DNA of 64,000 nucleotides from Ochrobactrum sp. Q0168 (GTDB taxonomy: Bacteria; Pseudomonadota; Alphaproteobacteria; Rhizobiales; Rhizobiaceae), in NCBI RefSeq assembly GCF_016427605.1, contig NZ_JAELXQ010000002.1, positions 558,001 through 622,000 of the forward strand. Reading direction: 5' to 3'. Made by a program: the position numbers and the translations under genes. Below the pieces are notes generated by a model. The model had not been told where the DNA came from. It did not search any database and saw only the letters and a program-made list of their open reading frames with translations. Below, in pieces: positions 10,104 through 18,853 of the stretch. How positions within the stretch are numbered: position 1 is the stretch's first letter; each line of letters opens with the position of its first letter.

Positions 10104-10793
10104 TTGGGTACAAGAATTACCATCATCGCGTCTGGTATTCTGGCTTTAATGGCCACTGGCGCCCATGCAGCGGATGCCGTCGTTCCGGAAGTGCCCATCG
10201 CACCAGAAGCACCGATTGCCGCGGCCTTCAACTGGGGTGGCGCTTATATCGGCGGGCAGGTCGGATACGGATGGGCAAATACCAAATTCTCGGCGGGACC
10301 GACCCACACTTCAAAAGGAAAGCTGGATGGCTTTCTCGGCGGTATTTATGCCGGCTATAATTTTGATACCGGGACAAATGTTATCTTGGGCGTCGATGGC
10401 GATTTTACCGGTTCAGCGGTTGGCAAGACTGAATCTGTCGGGGATCTCGCGTCGGGCGAAACGCACTTGCGTTGGTCTGGGGCAGCCCGCGCGCGCGTGG
10501 GTTACGCTGTTGACCGTTTCCTGCCTTATATCGCTGGTGGCGTGGCATTCGGCAACATCGAAGACAAGCTGCATATTTTTAACGAGAAAGCTTATTCTGA
10601 TTCGAAAACACAGACCGGCTGGACCATCGGCGCTGGTGTTGACTACGCTATAACCAACAATATCGTCACCCGCCTTGAATATCGTTACACCGATTTCGGT
10701 AAACGCAATTTTGATCTCGGCACACCTAGCGTCAATTTCAAGGAAGATATGTCTTCCAACGATGTTCGTTTGGGCGTTGCTTATAAATTCTGA
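10104..10793 (+). CDS. Outer membrane beta-barrel protein, Omp25/Omp31 family
   Basis: 229 residues. The signal peptide (GTRITIIASGILALMATGAHA) is followed by a short Pro/Ala linker (VVPEVPIAPEAP), then FNWGGAYIGGQVGYGW, the usual opening of the Omp25/Omp31-type porin-like barrel. The C-terminus NDVRLGVAYKF ends in aromatic Phe, as barrel proteins do. The start is TTG, supported by AGGAGA seven bases upstream; no ATG is better. A possible promoter (TTGACT, 17 bp, TATCTC at 10031-10059) lies in an AT-rich gap. Which paralogue of the family this is cannot be decided here. Confidence 0.9.
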   Translation: MGTRITIIASGILALMATGAHAADAVVPEVPIAPEAPIAAAFNWGGAYIGGQVGYGWANTKFSAGPTHTSKGKLDGFLGGIYAGYNFDTGTNVILGVDGDFTGSAVGKTESVGDLASGETHLRWSGAARARVGYAVDRFLPYIAGGVAFGNIEDKLHIFNEKAYSDSKTQTGWTIGAGVDYAITNNIVTRLEYRYTDFGKRNFDLGTPSVNFKEDMSSNDVRLGVAYKF

Positions 10794-10855
10794 TTGGTCC
10801 TCTGACGTCTGTTCAGGAAACAGCCCTGTCTCTCACTGAGGTAGGGCCGTTTCCA

Positions 10856-11875
10856 TTATACGACCCCAAGCAGGTGAATGAGACCGAGACTAATGCATCC
10901 CAGCGCCAGAAGCGAAAGTACCGCCGTCAGTGTTACGCGCCCACCCGCCTGTGCGACCGAGCGCACATCGACGCCAAGACCAAGCGCCGCCATTGAAATG
11001 ATCGTCAGAAGCGTCGACGCGTATTGGATGCCGGGCAACAGCGCTTCCGGAATAAGATGCAGCGAGTGCAGCGCCATCATCGCCAGAAAGCCGAGGATGA
11101 ACCACGGCACCAGCTGGAAAAAGCCCGGCTTCGCGCCCGCATCCTTGTTGCCCGCAAGGACAGCCAGCGCCAGAATGACGGGACCGAGCATCAGTACGCG
11201 CACCAGCTTGACCAGCGTGCCGAGCTGTACGCTGATGGTAGCGACCGGAGCCGTCGCGGCCAGCACCTGCGGCACGGCATAGACCGTCAGCCCTGCGAGC
11301 ACGCCATATTGCGTATGCGACAGGCCGAGAAGCGGCACCAGCAACGGCAGGCACAGCACCACCACAACGCCGAGGATTGCCGTGAAAGCAATCGAAGCGG
11401 CAACATCCTCGCTTTTGGCCCCAATGACCGGTGCCGTTGCCGCAATGGCCGAATTACCACAAATCGAATTGCCGCAGGCCACCAGCACCGCCATGCGATG
11501 CGGCAGCTTCAACAGTCGCCCGATGCCGTAACTCAAGGCTATCGCCACCACCACGACGCAGGCAATGCCGAGAATAAGGCCGGAACCGGCGGCGATCACC
11601 GCGCTGACGCTGATGGATGCGCCGAGAAGCACCACCGCGATTTCCAGAATCATCTTTGCCGAAAAGCCGATACCTTTGCTGAACTGCTTGCCGGGGCGCA
11701 GCAACGTGCGCACCATCGTGCCGAGCAGAATGGCAATCACCAGCGCTTCCAGCCACGCCCTGCCCGCATAATGGGCCTCAATCTTCTCAAGACCGATGGC
11801 CACAGCGGCGACGCCGACGCTGAGTGCTAGTCCGGGCAGAATGTTCTGAATTTTTGAGTATGTCATTATCGGCAT
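10856..11875 (-). CDS. YeiH family (UPF0324) putative sulfate exporter
   Basis: 339-residue integral membrane protein with about ten hydrophobic helices. Conserved family pieces are visible: an early LVIAILLGTMVRT, CGNSICGNSAIAATAPVI in the middle, and PWFILGFLAMM near the end. Family members are proposed sulfate or sulfur-compound exporters; the substrate is not proven. The gene is divergent from a LysR regulator 106 bp away, the same pairing as YeiH/YeiE in enterobacteria. The start may be 11875 or the nearby Met at 11866; neither has a strong Shine-Dalgarno. Confidence 0.9.
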   Translation of the reverse strand: MPIMTYSKIQNILPGLALSVGVAAVAIGLEKIEAHYAGRAWLEALVIAILLGTMVRTLLRPGKQFSKGIGFSAKMILEIAVVLLGASISVSAVIAAGSGLILGIACVVVVAIALSYGIGRLLKLPHRMAVLVACGNSICGNSAIAATAPVIGAKSEDVAASIAFTAILGVVVVLCLPLLVPLLGLSHTQYGVLAGLTVYAVPQVLAATAPVATISVQLGTLVKLVRVLMLGPVILALAVLAGNKDAGAKPGFFQLVPWFILGFLAMMALHSLHLIPEALLPGIQYASTLLTIISMAALGLGVDVRSVAQAGGRVTLTAVLSLLALGCISLGLIHLLGVV

Positions 11876-11981
11876 TTCATATCGAAAGAGAATTCCATTC
11901 CGATTTGATGCCTGATTTTATCTGTTCATTCCATTTCATTATATGGCATAAATCATTCTATAAAATCGAACGGTGTATGCC

Positions 11982-12878
11982 ATGACCCTGGAACAATTGC
12001 GTATTTTCATTGAAGTGGCAGAGCGCGAGCACCTGACCCGCGCCTCCGAGGTGCTGCATCTGACGCCTTCGGCGGTCAGTTCTGCGATCCGCAATCTCGA
12101 AGAGCGTTACGGCGCGACGCTGTTCAACCGCATCGGGCGGCATATCGAGCTGACCGGAGATGGGCGGCTCTTCCTTGACGAAGCGCGTGCAACGCTGGCC
12201 CGCGCACGGTCTGCTGAGCGTATGCTGTCCGAATTCGGGGGCGGCAAGCGCGGGATTCTCTCTATCCACGCCAGCCAGACCATCGCGAGTTACTGGCTAC
12301 CGCCTTTTCTGGCGCAGTTTCACAGCACTCACCCCATGATCGAGGTGCGCCTGACACTGGGCAATACGGAAAGCGTGACCGAGGCAACGCAAGAGGGTGC
12401 AGCCGATATCGGTCTGGTGGAAGGTTCCGTGCAGGCGCCAGCACTTTCCATCAGCCGGGTAGCGACGGACCAGCTTATTCTGGTTGCGCGTCCTGGCCAT
12501 GCGTGGAGCGGCGCGGGACGCCTTTCCTGGGACCGGCTGTTCGAAGGAAAATGGATACTGCGCGAACAGGGATCGGGCACACGCAGCGTGTTCGAAGACG
12601 CCATGCGCGCCAGCGGCTATAACCCCACCCGGTTGAATGTGGCCTTGGAACTGCCTTCCAACGAGGCGATTTGTTCAGCCGTTCGCGCTGGCGATTACGT
12701 CACCGCCATATCGGAACTGGTGGCCGCGCCGCATCTTGCCGCCGGTACGCTTGTCAGGGCGGAGTTTGTCCTGCCACAACGCCAGTTTCTCATGCTGCTG
12801 CACAATGACCGCTACAGAACAAAAGCGCTGCAAGCCTTTGCCGATGTGCTCTTGAGCGCTTCCCCTCAACGGATCTGA
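11982..12878 (+). CDS. LysR-family transcriptional regulator (YeiE-like)
   Basis: 298 residues. The N-terminal helix-turn-helix is typical (MTLEQLRIFIEVAE, then LTPSAVSSAIRNLEE at about 32-46), and the C-terminal part is a LysR substrate-binding domain. Divergent from the YeiH-type transporter, it probably controls that gene from the 106-bp intergenic region, which is AT-rich and carries imperfect dyads such as ATGGCATAAATCAT. The ATG at 11982 is chosen over an in-frame GTG at 11973 because it gives the standard N-terminus. Its 3' end overlaps the convergent transglycosylase gene by 13 bp. Confidence 0.92.
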   Translation: MTLEQLRIFIEVAEREHLTRASEVLHLTPSAVSSAIRNLEERYGATLFNRIGRHIELTGDGRLFLDEARATLARARSAERMLSEFGGGKRGILSIHASQTIASYWLPPFLAQFHSTHPMIEVRLTLGNTESVTEATQEGAADIGLVEGSVQAPALSISRVATDQLILVARPGHAWSGAGRLSWDRLFEGKWILREQGSGTRSVFEDAMRASGYNPTRLNVALELPSNEAICSAVRAGDYVTAISELVAAPHLAAGTLVRAEFVLPQRQFLMLLHNDRYRTKALQAFADVLLSASPQRI

Positions 12879-14128
12879 CGCAGCAATTCAGCTTGGGGGA
12901 AGCAGGTCGAAGCCATGCCATTCTTTGCCTGCCATAGACCGATTGAGCGGCGCGTCTTGAAGCCCGGCAATCCGTCCGGCTTGCCCACATCGTAACCCTG
13001 CGTCTGCAAGCGCTTCTGCATCGCGCCTATATCGGAACGATACATCGTACCGACATTGCCCCATGGCTGCTGGAAATCGCGTGCACCAAAAGCGATGCGG
13101 TCGCCAACATGGCCAATGAAGAGCGCGTAGAGATCGCTCATATTATAGTCCTTGAGCACATAGAAATTCGGGCTCACGATGAAGGCCGGGCCAAAGCGAC
13201 CGGCAGGCATCAGCAGAAAGCCTTCGCCCTTCATTTCAGCCGCTGGAAAAGCCTTGCCGTTGACACGCGTGATACCCAGCTTTGCCCATTCGGCAATTGG
13301 CTTGCCCTGATCGGGCCCTTCCAGCGAGCACGACACGCTCTGCGGGACATTGACCTCGTAACCCCAGTCGCGCCCTTTCTGCCAGCCGTGCAGCTTCAGA
13401 TAATTGGCGATGGACGCCAGTGTATCCGGCACAGAATTCCAGATATCGCGCTTGCCGTCGCCGTCGAAATCGACCGCGTGCTGGAGATAGGACGTCGGCA
13501 TGAACTGCGGCTGGCCAAGTGCGCCAGCCCATGAGCTTTTCATGGCGCTTTCGTCGATATAGCCTTTCGAGGCGATTTCGAGCGCCGCGATCAGTTCCTT
13601 GCGGAACATGTCCTTGCGCGTCGCCATAAAGGCCTTCGTGCCCAGAACTTCGAACACGTTGTAGGGAATATTCACCGTGCCGAAGCCGGATTCACGGCCC
13701 CATATCGCGACGACAATCGGCCCCGGAACACCGTATTTCTGTTCGATGCGTTTCAGCAGACTGGCATATTGGCTGTAGCGCGCCTGACCGCCAGTGGTAA
13801 CGGTGCTCATAGTCTTGGCGTTGAAATATTTGCCCGGCGCGCCGAACTCTGCCTGTTTCTGCTCTTTCGGCGTCGATGGTTTTTCGCCGGGAATGACCAG
13901 ATCGGGCAATTTCCAATTGATGCTCACACCGGCAAAAGCCTGATCGAAGATGGCGCGGGAAACACCGGCTGCCTTTGCTTCTGGCCACAGATCCCTCTCG
14001 ATCCAGTTGCGATACTGGCCTTCGACCTGCGCCTTGGAGGGCGCTGCGACAGCGGGAGAAACAGCAAGAATGACGGCAAGACCCAGAGCAGTTTTCAAAG
14101 CATGCTTCCAACGGCTTGCTGCCATCAT
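12866..14128 (-). CDS. Lytic murein transglycosylase (MltB type) with peptidoglycan-binding domain
   Basis: Cleaves peptidoglycan glycan strands in the periplasm with 1,6-anhydro product formation. 420 residues: signal peptide ending AVAA (about 29), the catalytic SLT-2/MltB domain with Glu146 in AIWGRESGFGT, the family motif WAGALGQPQFMPTSYL, and a C-terminal PG_binding_1 domain (SDIGAMQKRLQTQGY, then PDGLPGFKTRRS). There is no lipobox, so it is probably soluble in the periplasm. Two adjacent ATGs (14128, 14125) are possible starts. A palindromic repeat begins just upstream. Confidence 0.94.
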   Translation of the reverse strand: MMAASRWKHALKTALGLAVILAVSPAVAAPSKAQVEGQYRNWIERDLWPEAKAAGVSRAIFDQAFAGVSINWKLPDLVIPGEKPSTPKEQKQAEFGAPGKYFNAKTMSTVTTGGQARYSQYASLLKRIEQKYGVPGPIVVAIWGRESGFGTVNIPYNVFEVLGTKAFMATRKDMFRKELIAALEIASKGYIDESAMKSSWAGALGQPQFMPTSYLQHAVDFDGDGKRDIWNSVPDTLASIANYLKLHGWQKGRDWGYEVNVPQSVSCSLEGPDQGKPIAEWAKLGITRVNGKAFPAAEMKGEGFLLMPAGRFGPAFIVSPNFYVLKDYNMSDLYALFIGHVGDRIAFGARDFQQPWGNVGTMYRSDIGAMQKRLQTQGYDVGKPDGLPGFKTRRSIGLWQAKNGMASTCFPQAELLRQIR

Positions 14129-14143
14129 GTTTCTCCTGAAAAG

Positions 14144-14250
14144 CTAGAGCGGTTCCGGTTAAAATGGAATCGTGGAACCGCTCTATCTATTTGTTTTTAC
14201 GCATTATCCTGCGCAAAACCGCTACGCACTTTTGCTGGAAATGCTTTAGA
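14144..14250. repeat. TAGAGC-type palindromic repeat that supplies the recR stop codon
   Basis: Starts CTAGAGCGGTTCC, has an inner GGAACCGCTCTA pairing with the start, and ends ACTTTTGCTGGAAATGCTTTAGAG. The TAA that ends recR (14246-14248 on the minus strand) lies inside the terminal TTTAGAG of the repeat. Related copies are at 4533-4684 and, in part, about 63632-63682. Confidence 0.75.
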
Positions 14251-14851
14251 GGGTGGTTCTCGCTCGCAAGGCGGCAGCCAGCGTGCCTTCATCCAGATAA
14301 TCGAGTTCGCCGCCCACCGGCACGCCATGGGCAAGCCGTGTGACGCGGACCTCGAAATTCGCCAATTGGTCGGTAATGTAATGCGCCGTGGTCTGACCTT
14401 CGACAGTCGCATTGACCGCCAGAATCACTTCCTTGATCTCGCCGGTGGCGACACGTTCCACCAGCCCCTTGATATTGAGGTCGTCGGGACCGATGCCATC
14501 GAGCGGCGACAGGCGACCGCCCAGAACGTGATAGCGCACATTCATCGTGCCCGCCCGTTCCAGCGCCCAGAGATCGGACACGTCTTCCACCACGATCAGC
14601 GTGGAAGGGTCGCGACGCTCGTCCGTGCAGATAGTGCAGGGATCGGACGTATCGACATTGCCGCAGCACGAACAGATGCGCACTTTCTCGGCGGCTTCCT
14701 GCATGGCGCCGCCCAGCGGCACCAGAAGCGCTTCTTTCTTCTTGATGAGATGCAGCGCCGCACGGCGCGCCGAACGCGGCCCCAGACCCGGTACGCGGGC
14801 CAGAAGCTGGATCAGACGTTCAATTTCAGGACCGGCGATTCGTTTGGACAT
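14246..14851 (-). CDS. recR: Recombination protein RecR
   Basis: Part of RecFOR, which loads RecA at gaps. 201 residues from ATG 14851, the family's normal size; the upstream in-frame extension to 14944 reads through purine-repeat DNA and is not protein-like. Seen: the helix-hairpin-helix [12 protein letters not shown] (21-32), the C4 zinc finger (Cys60, Cys63, Cys72, Cys75) and a Toprim domain with [12 protein letters not shown]. It follows ybaB and dnaX on the same strand, the usual dnaX-ybaB-recR order, although a repeat-rich spacer separates it from ybaB. Confidence 0.97.
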   Translation of the reverse strand: MSKRIAGPEIERLIQLLARVPGLGPRSARRAALHLIKKKEALLVPLGGAMQEAAEKVRICSCCGNVDTSDPCTICTDERRDPSTLIVVEDVSDLWALERAGTMNVRYHVLGGRLSPLDGIGPDDLNIKGLVERVATGEIKEVILAVNATVEGQTTAHYITDQLANFEVRVTRLAHGVPVGGELDYLDEGTLAAALRARTTL

Positions 14852-14854
14852 TTT

Positions 14855-14978
14855 CTTAAGGGAGTAAGGGAGTAGGGGAATAAGTGAGTAGGGGGAGGAG
14901 AATGAGGGAATATGCGACATGGCGGCAATCAGCCAACCAAACATACTCCCCTATTCCCTTATTCCCCTACTCCCTTAA
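14855..14978. repeat. Purine-rich 8-nt tandem repeats with an inverted copy, between recR and ybaB
   Basis: The left arm (about 14855-14908) is a run of near-octamers: AAGGGAGT, AAGGGAGT, AGGGGAAT, AAGTGAGT, AGGGGGAG. The right arm (about 14940-14978) carries the same units on the other strand. Together they form a large imperfect hairpin. It recalls the octamer tandem repeats known from Brucella (HOOF-print loci, unit AGGGCAGT) but the unit is not identical. Confidence 0.65.
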
Positions 14979-15298
14979 AACGGCAGCTTGAAACCCGGAG
15001 GAATCGGAAGCCCCGCCGTCAGCGACTGTGTCTTTTCGGCCATCACGGCTTCAAGCTTTGCCTTGGCATCGTTGTGGGCTGCGATGATCAGGTCTTCGAG
15101 GATTTCAACCTCGTCTTCCTTGGCCAGCGACGGATCGATCTTCAGCGCCGACAAGGTGCCCTTGCCGGACAGGGTGATCGTCACCAGACCGCCGCCGGAA
15201 GAGGCCGTGGCTTCAAGATTGGCGATTTCGTCCTGCATGGCCTTCATCTTGGCCTGCAATTCCTTCGCCTGCTTCATCATGCCCATCATGTCACGCAT
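14975..15298 (-). CDS. Nucleoid-associated protein, YbaB/EbfC family
   Basis: 107-residue small DNA-binding protein. It has the family N-terminal coiled region ([20 protein letters not shown]) and the conserved [20 protein letters not shown], ending in IPPGFKLPF. It sits between dnaX and recR on the same strand, the standard arrangement, with 26 bp to dnaX suggesting co-transcription. Family members bind DNA as dimers; a regulatory role is known in some bacteria. Confidence 0.95.
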   Translation of the reverse strand: MRDMMGMMKQAKELQAKMKAMQDEIANLEATASSGGGLVTITLSGKGTLSALKIDPSLAKEDEVEILEDLIIAAHNDAKAKLEAVMAEKTQSLTAGLPIPPGFKLPF

Positions 15299-15324
15299 GG
15301 GTTTACTCCATCGTCTTCGATAAT

Positions 15325-17154
15325 TCAGTCGTCTTCAGACGGCACGTCCGGCACTTCAGCAACGGCGTCGAGGTCAATGTCCTCGTCATCGTTCTGTTCC
15401 GCCACGGCAATGCGCACGTCGGTGATTTTCGCGCCCGGAAAGGCTGCGAGAATGGCTGCTACATCCGGATCGGCGCGGGCATCGGTCACGAGATTGTCGC
15501 GACGCTCCGTTTCCGCCTCGGCAACGGTCTGGCTCGCGACGTCACGCGCCACGGTCACCACCCAGCGAATACCGGTCCAGTTCAAAAGGTGCTGCGCAAT
15601 TTCGCTCGGCAGCGATTTCGGTGCATCGTCGGTCAGGCCGATTTCAAGTCGTCCCGGCGCAATTGAGGCCAGACGCACGCAGTTCTTGACCAGAATCTTG
15701 AACTGCATATTGCGATGCTTGTCGGCCAGCGCAACAATGTCGTCCAGGCTGTTGATCGGCACGGAAGGCTGCGGCGCATTCTCGGCGACCGACTGCGGAG
15801 CGGGCGGCTGAACCGGCTGTGGCGTCGTTTCCACGATGCGCATGGCCGTGGCCGGTCCGCCCGAGGCGGAGCCCATGGCGGCCGAACCGACGGCATCAGC
15901 GGCAAAACGTGCTTCCGGCGCGCCGTTGCCGCCAGCGCGGGGATTACCCGAAGGCTGCGGACGCGGAGCAGAAACAGAACCGTTTTCAAGGCCGCGCAGC
16001 GCTTCGTCCAGCGTCGGCAGATCGGCGGCATGGGCGAGACGGATCAGCAACATTTCGGCAGCCTGCACCGGACGCGTCGCGGTATCCACTTCCGCAATGC
16101 CCTTGAGCAGCATCTGCCATGTGCGAGACAATACCCGAACGGAAAGCTTTTGCGCGAAATCGCGACCGCGCACGCGTTCATCTTCCGACAGCGACACATC
16201 TTCCGCCACATCGGGCGTGAAGCGCAGGCGCGTCACCAGATGATTGAAGTCCGCCAGATCCGTCAGCACCACCGAAGGATCGGCCCCCACATCATATTGC
16301 GCGCGAAATTCGGTGAGAGCGGCGGCCACATCGCCGCGCATCAGCATTTCGAACAGGTCGATGATGCGGGCGCGGTCGGCAAGCCCCAGCATGGAACGCA
16401 CGGCTTCCGCACTGACCTGACCGGCGCCATGCGCGATGGCCTGATCGAAGATCGAGAGCGAATCGCGCGCAGAGCCTTCACCGGCGCGGGCAATCATGGC
16501 GAGCGACGCATCGTCGACTTCGATCTGCTCGGCTTCGGCAATGCGGCGCAAATGCTGCGCCAGCGTGCCCGATTCGATGCGGCGCAGGTCGAAGCGCTGG
16601 CAGCGCGACAGAACCGTGATCGGCACCTTGCGGATTTCGGTGGTGGCGAAGATGAATTTTACATGCGGCGGCGGCTCTTCAAGCGTCTTCAACAGGCCAT
16701 TGAAGGCCTGATTGGACAGCATGTGAACTTCGTCGATGATGTAGACCTTGTAGCGCGCCGAGACGGGGCGATAGCGCACCTGCTCGATGATCTCGCGAAT
16801 ATCATCGATGCCGGTATGCGAGGCGGCGTCCATCTCGATCACATCGACGTGACGGCCTTCCATGATTGCCTGACAATGCTCGCCGGGGACGGAGAGGTCG
16901 ATGGTCGGCTGATCGACAGTATCGGTCTTGTAATTGAGCGCCCGCGCTAGAATGCGCGCCGTAGTCGTCTTGCCGACACCGCGAACGCCGGTGAGCATCC
17001 AGGCCTGTGCGATGCGGCCTGTCTCAAAAGCATTTTTGAGCGTGCGCACCATCGGCTCCTGGCCGACGAGATCGTTGAAATTCTGCGGACGATATTTGCG
17101 GGCGAGAACGCGATAGGCCCCATCGGCAGCAATGCCAGCGGATTTCGTATCCAT
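15325..17154 (-). CDS. dnaX: DNA polymerase III gamma/tau subunit
   Basis: Clamp-loader ATPase of the replicase. 609 residues from ATG 17154 ([12 protein letters not shown]), with GGAAGG upstream; the longer frame to 17238 adds 28 basic residues without similarity. Seen: [15 protein letters not shown], Walker [13 protein letters not shown], Walker [11 protein letters not shown], sensor ATTEIRKVP, a Pro/Ala-rich linker and a C-terminal tau-like domain. The zinc module usual in DnaX (four Cys) is reduced: only the last Cys (in GEHCQAI) remains. The SRP RNA gene lies directly upstream on the same strand. Confidence 0.96.
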   Translation of the reverse strand: MDTKSAGIAADGAYRVLARKYRPQNFNDLVGQEPMVRTLKNAFETGRIAQAWMLTGVRGVGKTTTARILARALNYKTDTVDQPTIDLSVPGEHCQAIMEGRHVDVIEMDAASHTGIDDIREIIEQVRYRPVSARYKVYIIDEVHMLSNQAFNGLLKTLEEPPPHVKFIFATTEIRKVPITVLSRCQRFDLRRIESGTLAQHLRRIAEAEQIEVDDASLAMIARAGEGSARDSLSIFDQAIAHGAGQVSAEAVRSMLGLADRARIIDLFEMLMRGDVAAALTEFRAQYDVGADPSVVLTDLADFNHLVTRLRFTPDVAEDVSLSEDERVRGRDFAQKLSVRVLSRTWQMLLKGIAEVDTATRPVQAAEMLLIRLAHAADLPTLDEALRGLENGSVSAPRPQPSGNPRAGGNGAPEARFAADAVGSAAMGSASGGPATAMRIVETTPQPVQPPAPQSVAENAPQPSVPINSLDDIVALADKHRNMQFKILVKNCVRLASIAPGRLEIGLTDDAPKSLPSEIAQHLLNWTGIRWVVTVARDVASQTVAEAETERRDNLVTDARADPDVAAILAAFPGAKITDVRIAVAEQNDDEDIDLDAVAEVPDVPSEDD

Positions 17155-17286
17155 GGCGACCCTTCCGTTCTTCCTGTTACGCTTTTTTCTCGACCGCCAG
17201 TTTGGACCGGACGCATGAGTAACGTCAACAACTGACACTGCCCATCAACAGCCGCCAGATAGCCAAAAAAGTGGCGAATGAGAAAA

Positions 17287-17390
17287 AGGTGGGAGGCTGG
17301 CACGGCGACCCGTGCCTGGCTCGTTAGGGCTGCTTCCTTCCGGACCTGACCCGGTTGGCGAGTGGCTCGTCCACCACCAACCTCCCACGC
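17287..17390 (-). ncRNA. ffs: Signal recognition particle 4.5S RNA
   Basis: The minus strand carries the near-invariant domain IV core GGTCAGGTCCGGAAGGAAGC followed by AGCC. The 5' end GTGGGAGG pairs with the 3' end CCTCCCAC, giving a roughly 100-nt hairpin RNA, then TTTTTCTC as the terminator run. It forms SRP with Ffh and targets membrane proteins. The position upstream of dnaX is common in this order. Ends are accurate to a few bases. Confidence 0.95.
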
Positions 17391-17455
17391 TGCATATCGT
17401 CAATCGCAGCGCAAAAAGCAAGCGCAGAACGAAAAAAACTGGTAGGAATCAATTT

Positions 17456-17860
17456 ATGACACCGTTCGAACTCGATAAGCGGCTTGATGCCGACACTTTT
17501 TCCGTCGCCGTGCTCGGCCTTTGCGAGTTGCGACTGATGGATGACCGCCGCTGGCCGTGGCTTATCCTCGTGCCGCGCAGGGCCGATCTTTCCGAAATTC
17601 ACGATCTGACGCCGCTCGACCAGACAATCCTGACCTTCGAGGCCGGATTGGTCGCGCAGGCGCTGAAAACCGTGACCGAATGCCAGAAGATCAACACCGG
17701 CGCACTCGGCAACATCGTGCGCCAGCTTCATCTGCATGTGATTGCCCGCAACGAAGGCGATGCGGGATGGCCCGGCCCCGTCTGGGGCCACGGCACGCGT
17801 GAAGCCTATGACGAAAAAGACGCCCGCAAGCTGATCGCCGACATTCGCGCGGCGCTATAA
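17456..17860 (+). CDS. HIT-domain protein with QxHxH motif
   Basis: 134 residues. The HIT (histidine triad) motif reads RQLHLHVIARNEGD, with His92 and His94, but the first position of the triad is Gln90. This variant is common in small proteobacterial HIT proteins, and the nucleotide substrate is not known. The ATG at 17456 has AGGA seven bases upstream; the longer in-frame start at 17312 lies inside the SRP RNA gene on the other strand. nudC follows 30 bp downstream, so the two are probably co-transcribed. Confidence 0.9.
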   Translation: MTPFELDKRLDADTFSVAVLGLCELRLMDDRRWPWLILVPRRADLSEIHDLTPLDQTILTFEAGLVAQALKTVTECQKINTGALGNIVRQLHLHVIARNEGDAGWPGPVWGHGTREAYDEKDARKLIADIRAAL

Positions 17861-17890
17861 TTCTCCCAACAACAGCAATTCGAGAGCATC

Positions 17891-18832
17891 ATGGCTTTCC
17901 GCCTCTACGACCTGCCGGAAATCGAACCGAGCCGTTTTGTCGGCTTTGGCGGCAACCGTATCGACCGCCAGTCCGAAAAACGTCACGACGATTCGGCCTT
18001 CACCGCGATGGAACTGCCCGAAACCCGCATCATGGTGCTGGGCGGCAACAAGCTGCTGCTTGATTACACCGATGAGAAGGCGCCGCGCGCGCTGTTTCGC
18101 TTCAGCGAAGCGAGAGACTTTGCGCCCGATCTGCACGAACCGGTGTTTCTGGGATTGCAAGATGGCACGCCGCTCGTTGCCCTGATGGCCCCGATCGATC
18201 CCGACGCCCTGGAAGCGCCGTTCCGGGCGCAGGACTATCGCAGTATCTATATGGAAGGTCTGGTTTCAGCCGATCTTCTGGGCGCGCTGGCGCAGGCGGC
18301 AGCGCTGACCGCCTGGCACAACAACCATCGTTTCTGCGGACGCTGCGGCACAAAGACCGAGATGCGGGCCGGTGGGGCGAAGCGCCAGTGCCCGAATTGC
18401 GGCGCCGAGCATTTTCCGCGCACCGATCCGGTGGCGATCATGCTGCCGGTGCGCGGTGACAAATGCATTCTGGCGCGCAGCCCGCATTTTGCCGCCGGTT
18501 CCTATTCCTCCCTTGCCGGTTTCATCGAACATGGCGAGACCATCGAAGCGGCAGTTCGTCGTGAAAGCCATGAGGAAATGGGACTTTCCATTGGTCGCGT
18601 CGGTTATTACGCCAGCCAGCCCTGGCCGTTCCCCTATTCGCTGATGATCGGCTGCCATGCCGAAGTGTTGTCCGACGACTTCACCATCGACCGTTCGGAA
18701 CTGGAAGACGGACGCTGGTTCAGCAAGGATGAAGTCCGCAGTATGTTGGCGGGCACACATGAAAATGGGCTGCGAGTGCCGCCATCCGGCGCCATCGCAA
18801 CCCATCTGATCAAGGCCTGGGCGGAAGACTGA
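17891..18832 (+). CDS. nudC: NADH pyrophosphatase / NAD-cap hydrolase NudC
   Basis: Nudix hydrolase cleaving NAD(H) and NAD caps on RNA. 313 residues: N-terminal NUDIX-like domain, a zinc ribbon with Cys149, Cys152, Cys167 and Cys170, the Nudix box at 210-232 (GFIEHGETIEAAVRRESHEE, then MGL), and the NudC-specific SQPWPFPYS at 242-250, which marks NADH-type specificity. It is 30 bp downstream of the HIT-domain gene and convergent with pheA. Confidence 0.95.
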   Translation: MAFRLYDLPEIEPSRFVGFGGNRIDRQSEKRHDDSAFTAMELPETRIMVLGGNKLLLDYTDEKAPRALFRFSEARDFAPDLHEPVFLGLQDGTPLVALMAPIDPDALEAPFRAQDYRSIYMEGLVSADLLGALAQAAALTAWHNNHRFCGRCGTKTEMRAGGAKRQCPNCGAEHFPRTDPVAIMLPVRGDKCILARSPHFAAGSYSSLAGFIEHGETIEAAVRRESHEEMGLSIGRVGYYASQPWPFPYSLMIGCHAEVLSDDFTIDRSELEDGRWFSKDEVRSMLAGTHENGLRVPPSGAIATHLIKAWAED

Positions 18833-18853
18833 TTCCGCCCGATATTTTCTGAA

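Noticed and set aside
14855-14978. CRISPR-like array
   Set aside because: Units are 8 nt, degenerate and without spacers; no cas genes in the window.
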